From SUG2458 sp051872335 (GTDB taxonomy: Bacteria > Bacillota_I > Bacilli_A > RFN20 > CAG-826), in contig JBJEDT010000002.1 of NCBI GenBank assembly GCA_051872335.1, positions 1 to 55,723 of the forward strand: DNA of 55,723 bases. The letters are read 5' to 3'. Numbering within the stretch: the stretch's first letter is position 1; every line of letters begins with the position of its first letter. Position numbers and translations under genes: made by a program. Under the pieces are notes generated by a model. That model had not been told where the DNA came from. It did not search any database and saw only the letters and a list, made by a program, of their open reading frames with translations. Below, piece by piece: positions 44,607 to 54,082 of this stretch.

Positions 44607-45605
44607 ATGATTTATTTATTATTTGGACAACAAAGCGTTATGTTAGAAAGAAGACTCAAGTATATCTTAAATGAGAACATTAAGAATCTTGATGATTTTA
44701 ATTTTGTAAAAATTAATGCAAAAGAAACAAGTGCACAAGATATAGTTTATGAAGCTTCTTTATTACCAATTGGTTATGACAAGAAAGCTGTTGTTGTATA
44801 TAATCCTTATTTTTTATCTAATGAAAAAGAAAAAGTTAAATTTGATGTCGAACAAGATCTTGATGAATTAGTAAAATATATTGAAAATCCTAGTGAGACG
44901 ACTGATTTAATTTTCATGGCTAATTATCCAAAAGTTAATGAAAGAAGTGTCATATTTAAAAAAATTAAAGAACATGGTACAGTCATCGAACTAAAAGATT
45001 TAACAAAAGAAGAATGGCCTGAATTTGTACGCAAATATTTTTCAAAATTTGCTATTAAAATTGATGCTGACGCAAATGAAGAATTAGTAGTTAGAGTAGA
45101 AAACGATTTAAATAAATTTACTAATGAAGCAGAAAAGCTTGCTCTATATACAAGACATATTTCCTTAAAAGATGTTGAATTATTAGTTTCTCGTCCAGAA
45201 GATGCTAATGCTTTTGCTATTTTTGATAATTTAATTCATGGCAATAACAAAGAAGCTATAAGAATATATCGTGAACTTATTTCTCATTCTGAAGAACCAG
45301 TTCGTCTTATTGCATTATTAAGTACACAATTTAGAACTGTTGCTGAGGTTGTTTATCTTTTAAAAGATGGTAAAAGTATTTTTGAAATCTCTCATATTTT
45401 AGGAATACATGAATATCGTGTAAAACTTGCTTCTATTAATGGTAAGTATATTGGTTATAAAAATTGTATGCGAATTTTAAATGACCTTTATTATTTAGAT
45501 TATTCAATTAAAAGTGGTGAAATTATAGATAGGTTTTATGCTTTAGAAAGATTTTTAATTAATTTTAAAACAAGATTGGATAAAGAAAACAGGTACTCAA
45601 TTTGA
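44607..45605 (+). CDS. holA: DNA polymerase III delta subunit
   Basis: A 332-residue clamp-loader subunit of the replisome. It opens with a YLLFGQQSVMLERRL segment, then DDFNFVKINAKETSAQDIVYEA and KKAVVVYNPYF, and ends with the helical collar domain (FYALERFLINFKTRL). This follows the HolA pattern. Gene order comEC-holA-rpsT is the usual one in Firmicutes. The hairpin terminating the transcript begins inside its last five codons. Confidence 0.92.
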   Translation: MIYLLFGQQSVMLERRLKYILNENIKNLDDFNFVKINAKETSAQDIVYEASLLPIGYDKKAVVVYNPYFLSNEKEKVKFDVEQDLDELVKYIENPSETTDLIFMANYPKVNERSVIFKKIKEHGTVIELKDLTKEEWPEFVRKYFSKFAIKIDADANEELVVRVENDLNKFTNEAEKLALYTRHISLKDVELLVSRPEDANAFAIFDNLIHGNNKEAIRIYRELISHSEEPVRLIALLSTQFRTVAEVVYLLKDGKSIFEISHILGIHEYRVKLASINGKYIGYKNCMRILNDLYYLDYSIKSGEIIDRFYALERFLINFKTRLDKENRYSI

Positions 45606-45619
45606 GTACCTGTATTTTT
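45589..45619. terminator. Bidirectional terminator between holA and rpsT
   Basis: ACAGGTACTCA-ATT-TGAGTACCTGT, an 11-bp perfect stem. The plus strand is followed by ATTTTTT and the minus strand by TTTTC, so it can end both convergent genes. The left arm lies in the holA coding region. Confidence 0.88.
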
Positions 45620-45623
45620 TAAT

Positions 45624-45890
45624 TTACTTACTTAATCCGTTGACTAAAGCTTGTAAAGAACTCTTTTGTCTAGCAGCTGTATTTTTCTTTTGAATACCTT
45701 TGCTAACACTTTTATCAATTAAGCTATAAGCATGAACTAAAGCGACATTAGCAGCTTCTAAGTCTTTAGCTTCAACTGCTAAACGAACTTTTTTGCATGC
45801 TGTACGTAATTCTGATTTTGCAGCTACATTACGTGCACGTGCTTTTTCATTTGTTTTGATTCTTTTAACTTGTGATTTGATATTTGCCAT
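45624..45890 (-). CDS. rpsT: 30S ribosomal protein S20
   Basis: An 88-residue ribosomal protein, basic and helical, beginning MANIKSQVKRIKTNEKAR as in S20 and ending with an SSLQALVNGLSK segment. It binds 16S rRNA in the small subunit body. It is on the opposite strand from its neighbours, as is common for rpsT next to holA. Its own promoter and an AGAGGTGA site precede it. Confidence 0.97.
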   Translation of the reverse strand: MANIKSQVKRIKTNEKARARNVAAKSELRTACKKVRLAVEAKDLEAANVALVHAYSLIDKSVSKGIQKKNTAARQKSSLQALVNGLSK

Positions 45891-45920
45891 TGGATGTCAC
45901 CTCTTTCAATACGCTTGCTT

Positions 45921-45949
45921 ATTATACTAAAAAAAACATTAACGTGCAA
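45921..45949 (-). promoter_or_regulatory. Promoter of rpsT
   Basis: On the minus strand: TTGCAC (45944-45949), a 17-base spacer and a perfect -10 TATAAT (45921-45926). The -35 is weak (3 of 6). Confidence 0.55.
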
Positions 45950-46013
45950 TAGTTTTAAAAACTTTCGTGATATTTTTGTTAAATTAAGGGAAAAATATTT
46001 TGGGTGAGTCAAT

Positions 46014-46895
46014 ATGTTTGATTTTAGTGAAATTTATAGTACAGATTTTGTAGATGAGCAACAATTAAAAGAAAAAAGTATTAAAAAGAAGAAGTCTTAT
46101 GAATCTACTAGCATAATTCAAAATGATATAATCATAAAAAAGTTTAATATTTTAACTGATGATAATCCTTTTAATAAGAAAATTGGTAATTATATTTCAA
46201 TTGATTTTCAAAATATTGATACTATTGAAAATACCTTAAATATATTAAAAGTTGTTAAAGCTGAATTTAATTATTTATTAAAAAGAAATCGTTATAAGCA
46301 AGGTGAGAAAGTCTTAATTGTGGGACTTGGCAATGATTTTTATATTTCGGATTCTTTAGGTCCAAAAGTAGTAAAAAGTGTTCACGCAACAAGTCATCTA
46401 AAAAACAAAGGTAAATATGGCAATATTTCTACATTAATTCCTGGTGTTATGGCTTCAACAGGCTTAGAATCATCATCAATTATAGAAGCCATTGTTAAAA
46501 AAGAAAATATTAAATTTGTTGTTGTAATTGATGCTCTTGCAACAAGAAATATTGATCGCTTATATAATGTTATTCAACTATCTGATACAGGAATTAATCC
46601 AGGAAGTGGAGTAGATAATCATCGAAAAGAAGTTTCAAAAGAAGTATTAGGTGTACCTGTAATATGTATTGGTGTAGCTACCGTTGTTGATTGTGCGTCT
46701 TTAATTGTCGAAACACTTATGTGCTTAGATATTGATTTTGATAAAGAAAAGTATGAAATGATAAAAAGTAATTGCGTTAAAAATAATGAAAAGTTAGTTT
46801 TAACATTAAAGGATATTGATAAAAAAATTGATGAATTACAATTTATTATTTCTTCGTCATTAAACGATGTATTTAAAACTAGAATAGTTGAATAA
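46014..46895 (+). CDS. gpr: GPR spore endopeptidase homologue
   Basis: A 293-residue protease of the GPR family, which in spore formers degrades small acid-soluble spore proteins at germination. Visible marks: VGLGNDFYISDSLGPKVV (about 102-119), PGVMASTGLESS (about 143-154), VVVIDALATR (about 163-172) and the signature DTGINPGSGVDNHRKEVS (about 186-203). It is shorter than Bacillus GPR (about 370 residues), mainly at the C-terminus. The position between rpsT and lepA is conserved. Presence of gpr suggests spore-forming ancestry or ability. Confidence 0.94.
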   Translation: MFDFSEIYSTDFVDEQQLKEKSIKKKKSYESTSIIQNDIIIKKFNILTDDNPFNKKIGNYISIDFQNIDTIENTLNILKVVKAEFNYLLKRNRYKQGEKVLIVGLGNDFYISDSLGPKVVKSVHATSHLKNKGKYGNISTLIPGVMASTGLESSSIIEAIVKKENIKFVVVIDALATRNIDRLYNVIQLSDTGINPGSGVDNHRKEVSKEVLGVPVICIGVATVVDCASLIVETLMCLDIDFDKEKYEMIKSNCVKNNEKLVLTLKDIDKKIDELQFIISSSLNDVFKTRIVE

Positions 46896-46933
46896 AAAAG
46901 TAAATTAATCATATTAATAAGTAAGGTAAAAAA

Positions 46934-47257
46934 ATGAAAAAAATACTTAAATTTATTATTGTTATCCTTTTTTGTTCAATTTTTGTTTCTAGTATTTTTG
47001 TTGCAACAGAAACAGCACAAAATGAGACTTATAATAATCAAGACATTACAATTGTAATTAATGATTTTGAAGATGATGTAGAAAATAATAGTGTTGTTGA
47101 CGATGGGATATATATTAATGATACTGATAGTACTACTATTGATACAAATGATAGTGAACTAAATAAATCTGTAGTTAGTATAGGAAATTTTATTACTAAT
47201 ATTATTAAAAAAATAATTGAATTGATAGCCAATATTGTATCAAAATTTGTTAATTAA
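46934..47257 (+). CDS. Small secreted or membrane-anchored protein
   Basis: A 107-residue protein with a signal peptide or signal anchor (about 4-27). A 50-residue linker rich in Asp, Asn, Thr and Val follows. The C-terminal 26 residues are amphipathic and hydrophobic, with repeated Ile and Lys (IIKKIIELIANIVSKFVN). In Bacillus the spoIIP gene occupies this place after gpr, but there is no SpoIIP amidase domain. No family recognised. The last helix resembles membrane-active peptides only in its general character. Confidence 0.65.
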   Translation: MKKILKFIIVILFCSIFVSSIFVATETAQNETYNNQDITIVINDFEDDVENNSVVDDGIYINDTDSTTIDTNDSELNKSVVSIGNFITNIIKKIIELIANIVSKFVN

Positions 47258-47311
47258 ATTGATATAAAAAATATTTTGCTTTATACTCAAGATTGTTAGG
47301 AGTTGATGCAA

Positions 47312-48247
47312 ATGGATTATAAACAAAGAATAGTATTTATGGGTACTCCAGAAATAGCTGCTAATGTTTTAAATGCTTTAATTAGTAATGGATACAATAT
47401 CGTTGGAGTTATTGCTCAACCTGATAAACCTATTGGAAGAAAAAAAATATTAGAACCTGTACCTACAAAAAAAGTTGCATTAGAAAATAATATTCCAGTT
47501 TTTCAACCATATAAAATTAAATTAGATTTTGAATTTCTAAAAGAACTTAAGCCTGATTTAATTATTACTTTAGCTTATGGGCAAATTGTTCCACAAGGTG
47601 TTTTAGATATACCTCCTTTGGGATGCATCAATTTACATGGATCTTTACTTCCAAAATATCGTGGTGCTGCTCCAATTCAATATGCTATTAAAAATGGAGA
47701 TAAAGTAACAGGAGTTACATTGATGGAAATGATTGATAAAATGGATGCTGGCAAAATGTATGCTAAAAAAACTATTAATATTTCTGATGATGATAATTCA
47801 AGTTCTTTATTTATAAAAGTTGGAGAATGTGCGAAAGAATTAATACTAGAGTCTCTACCATTATACTTAGAGGGTAAATTAACTGGTGAAAAACAAGATG
47901 AATCTTTAGTAACATTTTGTCCAACAATTAAACCAGAAGAAGAACATATACCATCATCTTTAAAGGCAAACGATTTTGTGAATTATGTTCGTTTTTTAGC
48001 CGACCAACCTGGAGCTTATTTATTATTAGATGATTTAAAGTTTAAAATTTATAAAGCTAAAGTTTATTCTATTGGTAAATCATATGAAGATTATAAAATT
48101 ATACAAGCAGATAAAAATGGCTTATTATTAACTTGTGCCGATGGTGTTATTCAATTACTTGAAATTCAAAAGCAAGGCAAAAATAGAATGGACTATAAGT
48201 CTTTTATAAATGGCGAAAAAGATATTTTGGGTAAAACATTACAATAA
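47312..48247 (+). CDS. fmt: Methionyl-tRNA formyltransferase
   Basis: A 311-residue cytosolic enzyme that formylates initiator Met-tRNA with 10-formyl-tetrahydrofolate. Motifs: RIVFMGTPEIAA (start), LITLAYGQIVPQ, the catalytic CINLHGSLLPKYRGAAPIQYA (about 106-126) and VTLMEMIDKMDAG. Start ATG 47312 is preferred, since AGGAG (47298-47302) is nine bases away; a second ATG at 47306 is too close. No deformylase gene is adjacent. Confidence 0.97.
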   Translation: MDYKQRIVFMGTPEIAANVLNALISNGYNIVGVIAQPDKPIGRKKILEPVPTKKVALENNIPVFQPYKIKLDFEFLKELKPDLIITLAYGQIVPQGVLDIPPLGCINLHGSLLPKYRGAAPIQYAIKNGDKVTGVTLMEMIDKMDAGKMYAKKTINISDDDNSSSLFIKVGECAKELILESLPLYLEGKLTGEKQDESLVTFCPTIKPEEEHIPSSLKANDFVNYVRFLADQPGAYLLLDDLKFKIYKAKVYSIGKSYEDYKIIQADKNGLLLTCADGVIQLLEIQKQGKNRMDYKSFINGEKDILGKTLQ

Positions 48248-48252
48248 ATATT

Positions 48253-48288
48253 AAGTCTATGTTAAAATTAACATAGGCTTATTTTTTT
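48253..48288 (+). terminator. Intrinsic terminator after fmt
   Basis: AAGTCTATGTTA-AAAT-TAACATAGGCTT, a 12-bp stem with one G-T pair, followed by A and seven T residues. It ends just before the ribosome binding site of the next gene. Confidence 0.88.
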
Positions 48289-48300
48289 AGGGAGGAAATT

Positions 48301-50655
48301 ATGGTTGAAATTAAATTATCTGTACACCAATTAGTCGATTTTCTCCTAAGAACAGGAGATATTGATTCTCGAGTATTTAATAATAATACAATGCTAGCAG
48401 GAACTAAAATCCACGCTACATATCAAAGTAAACAAAATAATATGTATTTGAGGGAAGTTCAACTTTCATATGATTTTCATATTCAAAATTATCATATAAA
48501 ATTATTTGGACGTGCTGATGGCATTATTGTAAAAAATGATAAAAGCGTAATTATCGATGAAATTAAATCAACAGTTTTAGATTTAGAAACTTGTTATGAA
48601 AAACAAGGTGATTGGCATTTAGGTCAGGCAATTTGTTATGCTTTTATGTATGCAAAAGCTAATAATTTAAATTCTATAGGAATTAATTTAACATACATTT
48701 CTCAAAATGATGAATCAATTATGAAAAAGAGTTTTTCTTTTACTGAAGAATATTTATCAGTATATATGAAAGACTTATTAAAGAAATATTTAGTTTTCTA
48801 TAATATTATTGAAGTTAAAAGAGAAAAAAGAAATGAAAGTGCTAATTTATTAAATTTTCCTTTTGAGAAATTTAGATCTGGTCAAAGAGATTTATCAAAA
48901 TATTGTTATCATATTGCTAGTGAAGGTGGCATTTTGTTTGCAGAAGCTCCAACAGGAATTGGTAAAACAATGTCTACGTTATTTCCTTTTATTAAATCTT
49001 TTAAAGATAATGTAAATGAAAAAATATTTTATTTAACTGCTAAAACTAGTGGTCGTGAGGCTGCATACAAAGCTTGTGAATTACTAAAATCAAATGGTCA
49101 AAATTTAAGCGAAGTTATTATTACTGCAAAGGATAAAATTTGTTTAAATCCAGGTTCAAGCTGTAATCCTAATGACTGTCCTTTTGCTGTAGGTTATTAT
49201 GATAAAATTAAAGATATACTTACTGAAATGATACTTAATGAAACTAGTTTTGATTATGAAACTATTTTGAAATATGCGTTTAAATATAATGTATGTCCTT
49301 TCGAATTACAATTAGATTTATCATTGTATAGTGATGTCGTTATTTGTGATTACAATTATTTATTTGATCCAATAGGTTATTTAAAAAGGTATTTTGACGG
49401 TGAGTGTAAAGATGTTTTAGTTCTTGTTGATGAAGCACATAATCTTGTTTCGAGAGCTAAGGCAATGTATTCATGTGAAATAACTTATTCATTATTTAAA
49501 AAAGTTAAAAGACAAATATCGAAGATTAACGATGCAAAAATCAAATCTGCTTTTAAAAGCACAAATAAATATTTGAAATATTATTTAGATTTATACAAAG
49601 AAGATGAATGTAATGTAATTATTCCTTACATTGAGGATTCTATTATGAATTCTTTAAGTAGATTAGTTTTGCAAATGAATAGAATTCAAAAAGAATTTAG
49701 TTCATATGTAACTGAGGAATTTAAGGATTGTTCTATGGAAATATATCGTTTCATCAAACTTTATGAATTTTATGATGAATCATTTAAATTATTTTTAAAT
49801 TTTGAAAATGAAAAAGATTTTACATTAAATCTTTTATGCCTAGATGCTTCTTCTTTTGTTCGTAAGTCATTAACTCAAGTTAAGGGTTCTACTCTTTTTA
49901 GTGCTACTTTATCACCTTTTGATTATTATGTTGAAGAATTAGGTGGGGACTTAGATAAAGATATTACATTAGTTCTTGATTCACCTTTTAGTAAAGATAA
50001 TGTTTTATTGATGATTGATAATGGTGTTTCAACTTTATATAAAAATAGGGAAGCTTCTTATCCATATATCGTTGATGATATAAAGAGTTTTGTTAAATCA
50101 AGAGTGGGTAATTACTTTGTCTTTTTTCCATCTTATGAATATATGGAAAACGTTTATAACTTATTAAGTGGTGATTTTGAAATCATTAAACAAGATAGAA
50201 ATATGGATGATAAACAAAAGAATATATTCTTATCTAACTTTGAAAATAATCCTAGTAAAACTACAATAGGTTTCGTTGTTCTTGGTGGATCTTTTGGTGA
50301 AGCTATTGATTTAATTGATGATCGCTTAATAGGAGTGGCAATTGTTGGAGTTGGTCTACCTCAACTTAACTTTAAAAGTGATTTAGTCAAAGAATATTTT
50401 ATGAAAAAGGGTATGAATGGTTTTGACTATGCTTATGTCAATCGAGGTATTAATAATGTAATGCAAGCTATGGGACGATTAATTCGTAGTGAAAATGATA
50501 AAGGTGCTATTTTACTAATAGATCAGAGATACTCGTATTATAATTATCGTAAAATTTTTAAGGGTAATTTAAAAAATTATAATATAGTTTATTGTAGTGA
50601 TGATATTGAAAAAATGTGTCAATCTTTTTGGCGTAGACATAAAATAATTGAATAA
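48301..50655 (+). CDS. PD-(D/E)XK nuclease-DEAD2 (XPD/DinG-like) helicase fusion
   Basis: A 784-residue protein with two parts. Residues about 1-180 are a PD-(D/E)XK/Cas4-like nuclease domain (GRADG at 70-74, IDEIKS at 86-91). The rest is an XPD-type superfamily 2 helicase: AEAPTGIGKT (about 216-225), four Cys likely holding an iron-sulfur cluster (C281, C288, C293 and one near 332), DEAH (about 377-380), FSATLSP (about 541) and the final QAMGRLIRS. It probably acts in DNA repair. Preceded by GGGAGG. I give no gene symbol because several families share this layout. Confidence 0.88.
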   Translation: MVEIKLSVHQLVDFLLRTGDIDSRVFNNNTMLAGTKIHATYQSKQNNMYLREVQLSYDFHIQNYHIKLFGRADGIIVKNDKSVIIDEIKSTVLDLETCYEKQGDWHLGQAICYAFMYAKANNLNSIGINLTYISQNDESIMKKSFSFTEEYLSVYMKDLLKKYLVFYNIIEVKREKRNESANLLNFPFEKFRSGQRDLSKYCYHIASEGGILFAEAPTGIGKTMSTLFPFIKSFKDNVNEKIFYLTAKTSGREAAYKACELLKSNGQNLSEVIITAKDKICLNPGSSCNPNDCPFAVGYYDKIKDILTEMILNETSFDYETILKYAFKYNVCPFELQLDLSLYSDVVICDYNYLFDPIGYLKRYFDGECKDVLVLVDEAHNLVSRAKAMYSCEITYSLFKKVKRQISKINDAKIKSAFKSTNKYLKYYLDLYKEDECNVIIPYIEDSIMNSLSRLVLQMNRIQKEFSSYVTEEFKDCSMEIYRFIKLYEFYDESFKLFLNFENEKDFTLNLLCLDASSFVRKSLTQVKGSTLFSATLSPFDYYVEELGGDLDKDITLVLDSPFSKDNVLLMIDNGVSTLYKNREASYPYIVDDIKSFVKSRVGNYFVFFPSYEYMENVYNLLSGDFEIIKQDRNMDDKQKNIFLSNFENNPSKTTIGFVVLGGSFGEAIDLIDDRLIGVAIVGVGLPQLNFKSDLVKEYFMKKGMNGFDYAYVNRGINNVMQAMGRLIRSENDKGAILLIDQRYSYYNYRKIFKGNLKNYNIVYCSDDIEKMCQSFWRRHKIIE

Positions 50656-50711
50656 ATTATTTATAAATTTATGAATTTTATATATAATTACAAAAGCAAG
50701 GAGGTAGACTC

Positions 50712-52526
50712 ATGAATGTAAAAAAAGAAAATATTAGAAATTTTTCTATTATTGCACATATTGATCATGGTAAATCTACCTTAGCTGATAGATTACTCGA
50801 ACAAACTGGAACTATTGAAAAACGTTTAATGAAAGAACAATTGTTAGATCAATTAGATTTAGAACGTGAACGTGGCATTACAATTAAATTAAATGCTGTT
50901 ACTTTGAATTATAATGCTCCAGATGGTGAGCAATATATTTTAAACTTAATTGACACTCCGGGTCATGTCGACTTCGCTTATGAAGTTTCTCGTTCTTTAG
51001 CTGCATGTGAAGGGGCTTTACTTGTTGTAGATGCTTCTCAAGGTGTTGAAGCTCAAACTTTAGCAAATGTTTATCTTGCAATTGATAATGATCTTGAAAT
51101 CATTCCTATTATAAATAAGATTGATTTACCAAGTGCAGATATTGATAGAGTTAAAGAAGATATTGAAAATAGAATCGGTCTTTCTTGTGACAATGCCATT
51201 GGTATTAGTGCTAAAACAGGTTTAAATATTGATAAAGTATTAGAGGCTATTGTTGCGCTAGTACCTCCACCAACAGGTGATGAGAATAAACCTTTATCGG
51301 CTTTGATATTTGATAGTTTTTATGATTCATATCGAGGCGTTGTTGTTATGATACGTGTTAAAGACGGTAAAGTTAAAGTTGGCGATACAATACGTTTTAT
51401 GTCTACAAACAAAGAGTATTTAGTCACTGAAGTAGGGTTAAGACACCCTTATGAAGAAAAGATGGATGAATTAGTTGCTGGTGAAGTTGGATATTTAGCA
51501 GCTCAAATTAAAGATATACGTGATGTCCATACTGGTGATACGATAACTCTTTCAACTAATCCTACAGACACTCCGCTACCGGGATATAGGAAAATGAATC
51601 CAATGGTATATTGTGGATTATATCCAGTTGATTCAAAAAGATATGAAGATTTAAAAGATTCATTAGAAAAATTATGTTTGAATGACTCTTCTTTACATTT
51701 TGAACCTGAAACTTCTAAAGCTTTAGGTTTTGGTTTTAGATGTGGTTTTTTAGGTTTATTACATATGGATGTCGTCCAAGAAAGACTTGAACGTGAATAT
51801 CAAATAGATTTGATTTTAACTGCGCCAAGTGTTATTTATCATGTTTATAAAACAGATGGAACAATGGTAAGTATTGATAATCCTTCTGATATGCCTCCAC
51901 TTACAACAATTAAAGAGATACAAGAGCCATATGTCATTGCTAGTATTATGACTCCTCAAGAATTTGTTGGTCCTTTAATGACTCTATGTCAAGATAGACG
52001 TGGAGTTTATATTGATTTACAATATTTTGATGATTCAAGAATGATTTTAAAATATGAATTACCATTATCAGAAATTGTTTATAATTTCTTTGATAAATTA
52101 AAATCATATTCAAAAGGATATGCATCTTTTGATTATCAATTTAGTGATTATCGTGCTTCAAATTTAGCAAAGATGGATATTTTATTAAATGGACAAGCAA
52201 TTGATGCTTTATCAACTATTGTATATAAACCAAATGCTTATCAACGAGGTAACGCTATTGTTTCTAAACTAAAAGAAATTATTCCACGTCAACAATTTGA
52301 AGTTCCTGTACAAGCAGCAGTTAATAACAAAGTAGTTGCACGTAGTGATATTAAAGCTGTCCGTAAAGATGTTTTAGCAAAATGTTATGGTGGAGATATT
52401 TCTCGTAAGAAGAAACTTCTTGAAAAACAAAAAGAAGGTAAGAAACGTATGAAAAATGTTGGTTCTGTTGAAGTACCTCAAGAAGCATTTATGGCCGTTT
52501 TATCAATTGACGATGATGAAGAATAA
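50712..52526 (+). CDS. lepA: Elongation factor 4 (LepA)
   Basis: A 604-residue translational GTPase. It has the G1 motif AHIDHGKST (about 15-23), the RGITIK switch segment, DTPGH, NKIDLP, and the EF4-specific C-terminal domain ending with KKLLEKQKEGKKRMKN. It back-translocates or remodels stalled ribosomes. Length is standard. It starts after AAGGAGG and has its own terminator. A TATAAT at 50683-50688 may be its -10 box. Confidence 0.98.
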   Translation: MNVKKENIRNFSIIAHIDHGKSTLADRLLEQTGTIEKRLMKEQLLDQLDLERERGITIKLNAVTLNYNAPDGEQYILNLIDTPGHVDFAYEVSRSLAACEGALLVVDASQGVEAQTLANVYLAIDNDLEIIPIINKIDLPSADIDRVKEDIENRIGLSCDNAIGISAKTGLNIDKVLEAIVALVPPPTGDENKPLSALIFDSFYDSYRGVVVMIRVKDGKVKVGDTIRFMSTNKEYLVTEVGLRHPYEEKMDELVAGEVGYLAAQIKDIRDVHTGDTITLSTNPTDTPLPGYRKMNPMVYCGLYPVDSKRYEDLKDSLEKLCLNDSSLHFEPETSKALGFGFRCGFLGLLHMDVVQERLEREYQIDLILTAPSVIYHVYKTDGTMVSIDNPSDMPPLTTIKEIQEPYVIASIMTPQEFVGPLMTLCQDRRGVYIDLQYFDDSRMILKYELPLSEIVYNFFDKLKSYSKGYASFDYQFSDYRASNLAKMDILLNGQAIDALSTIVYKPNAYQRGNAIVSKLKEIIPRQQFEVPVQAAVNNKVVARSDIKAVRKDVLAKCYGGDISRKKKLLEKQKEGKKRMKNVGSVEVPQEAFMAVLSIDDDEE

Positions 52527-52558
52527 AAGCTATATCACTTTTTGATATGGCTTTTTTT
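52527..52558 (+). terminator. Intrinsic terminator after lepA
   Basis: AAGCTATATCA-CTTTT-TGATATGGCTT hairpin (one G-T pair) followed by T residues; it begins immediately after the lepA stop. The following 132 bases before the next gene are AT-rich with no clear promoter. Confidence 0.9.
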
Positions 52559-52690
52559 AAAAAAAATGTATTTTGTACAAGAAATTGAACTAATTTTGTC
52601 AAAATATGTTAGTAAAAAATTAGTAATTATTTAGTATTTTTTATAGAAAAGATATTACAAAGATGTTAGAATATATTCGAGGTGAATCCG

Positions 52691-54067
52691 ATGAGTAATA
52701 ATGATGAATTAAGTATTAAGTTTTCTAATACTACTTATGCGACTAAACAAGAAGTAGCTAAAGCATTAAATATTAATGCTATTGACGATATTTGGAATCG
52801 TATTATTTCTTATCGTTCTTTATTTAATAAGACACTAACTGTACGGAATATCGATAGAACTCCTTATAATATTACTTTAACTCCATCTATTACAACTAAG
52901 GTTAATGCTATTGAAAGAAAATTTGTTAAAGCAACTTTAGCTTATTCAAAAATAGACGGTGAAGATAGTAAGAATTCATTTAGAAAAGAATATTATGTAA
53001 GAAGTTTATACTATTTAGCAAAAAAATATAATATTTCGGTTACAGAAGAATTTTTATATTCACTTATTGATGGCAAATTGTCAACTTTGTCTCCAAGTGA
53101 AATTATTATAGCTAATTACTATCGAATTCTAAAATATATTGAAAAACATTGTTATGATCCAATAGACCATGATTTAGTAACAAAGATTTATTGTATGTTT
53201 ACTGGTAGTGATAATTTAGATACTCCATATAGAGCAAGAAATATGGAGGATTTCACTGCAAATATAACAATAGGCAGTTATTATAATTCTGCACCTGCTG
53301 AAAGGATAATTTCAATGATGGAAGATTTATTTTCATTTTTAAATAATGATGATTCATCTCCTATTATTAAAGCAATTATGGCTTATTATTATGTAACACA
53401 TATTAAACCATTTGATGTTTATTCAGAAGAGATTGGTTTGATATTATTTAAAGATGTATTGGCTCACAATGATTTAGAAGATATTTCAACATTAATTGAT
53501 ATTGAAATGATACTTTCTGAAAATGAAGAAGCGTTTAATAATATTTTAAACGAAGTAAGAAAAACGAATGATATTACTTATTTAGTATCTTACTTAAATC
53601 CAGTATTAGAAGATATTATTAATGAATTAAACAATCAAATTTCTAAAGTAAAAACATTAGAGATCAAAAATGAATACTATGAAACACCTCAAAATAATGT
53701 AAGAAACAAGGAAAGATATATTGCAGAAAATAATATAGAATCATTTTCTAGACAAACAAGTTCACAAGTTGATTTTGAATTAAATGTGTCTTTGCCAAAA
53801 GTACCTATAGGTCTTGATGAAGAGGATGCTGCAAAAATTGAAGAGCACTTGTTAGAAATATTCCCTACTTTAAAAAGAGGACAAGCATATTTTTATGCCC
53901 GTCACTGTACTATTGGAAAGTACTATACAATATCGCAATATAAAAAGTTATTAGATGTTGCTTATGAGACTGCTAGGACTTCAATGGATAATTTAGCAGA
54001 TTTAGGTTTTTATAGAAAAGAAAAGTTAAATAATAAATTTATTTATACACCATTACCAAGAAGATAA
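52691..54067 (+). CDS. Fic-fold protein with degenerate active-site motif
   Basis: A 458-residue protein. Residues about 55-290 follow the Fic domain plan, including an early YSKIDGE-like helix, YRARNMEDF, the ERIISMMEDLFSFL helix and then THIKPFDVYSEEIGLILF (H237, P240, F241). The usual Fic core HPFxxGNGR is thus HxxPFDVYSEE: His and Pro-Phe remain, but the Gly-Asn-Gly and Arg are missing. The C-terminal region (about 370-458) looks like a winged-helix or helical DNA-binding fold. AMP-transfer activity is doubtful. ATG 52691 is chosen over GTG 52682, which sits inside the ribosome binding site. Confidence 0.7.
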   Translation: MSNNDELSIKFSNTTYATKQEVAKALNINAIDDIWNRIISYRSLFNKTLTVRNIDRTPYNITLTPSITTKVNAIERKFVKATLAYSKIDGEDSKNSFRKEYYVRSLYYLAKKYNISVTEEFLYSLIDGKLSTLSPSEIIIANYYRILKYIEKHCYDPIDHDLVTKIYCMFTGSDNLDTPYRARNMEDFTANITIGSYYNSAPAERIISMMEDLFSFLNNDDSSPIIKAIMAYYYVTHIKPFDVYSEEIGLILFKDVLAHNDLEDISTLIDIEMILSENEEAFNNILNEVRKTNDITYLVSYLNPVLEDIINELNNQISKVKTLEIKNEYYETPQNNVRNKERYIAENNIESFSRQTSSQVDFELNVSLPKVPIGLDEEDAAKIEEHLLEIFPTLKRGQAYFYARHCTIGKYYTISQYKKLLDVAYETARTSMDNLADLGFYRKEKLNNKFIYTPLPRR

Positions 54068-54082
54068 TAAGGAGGATTTTTT

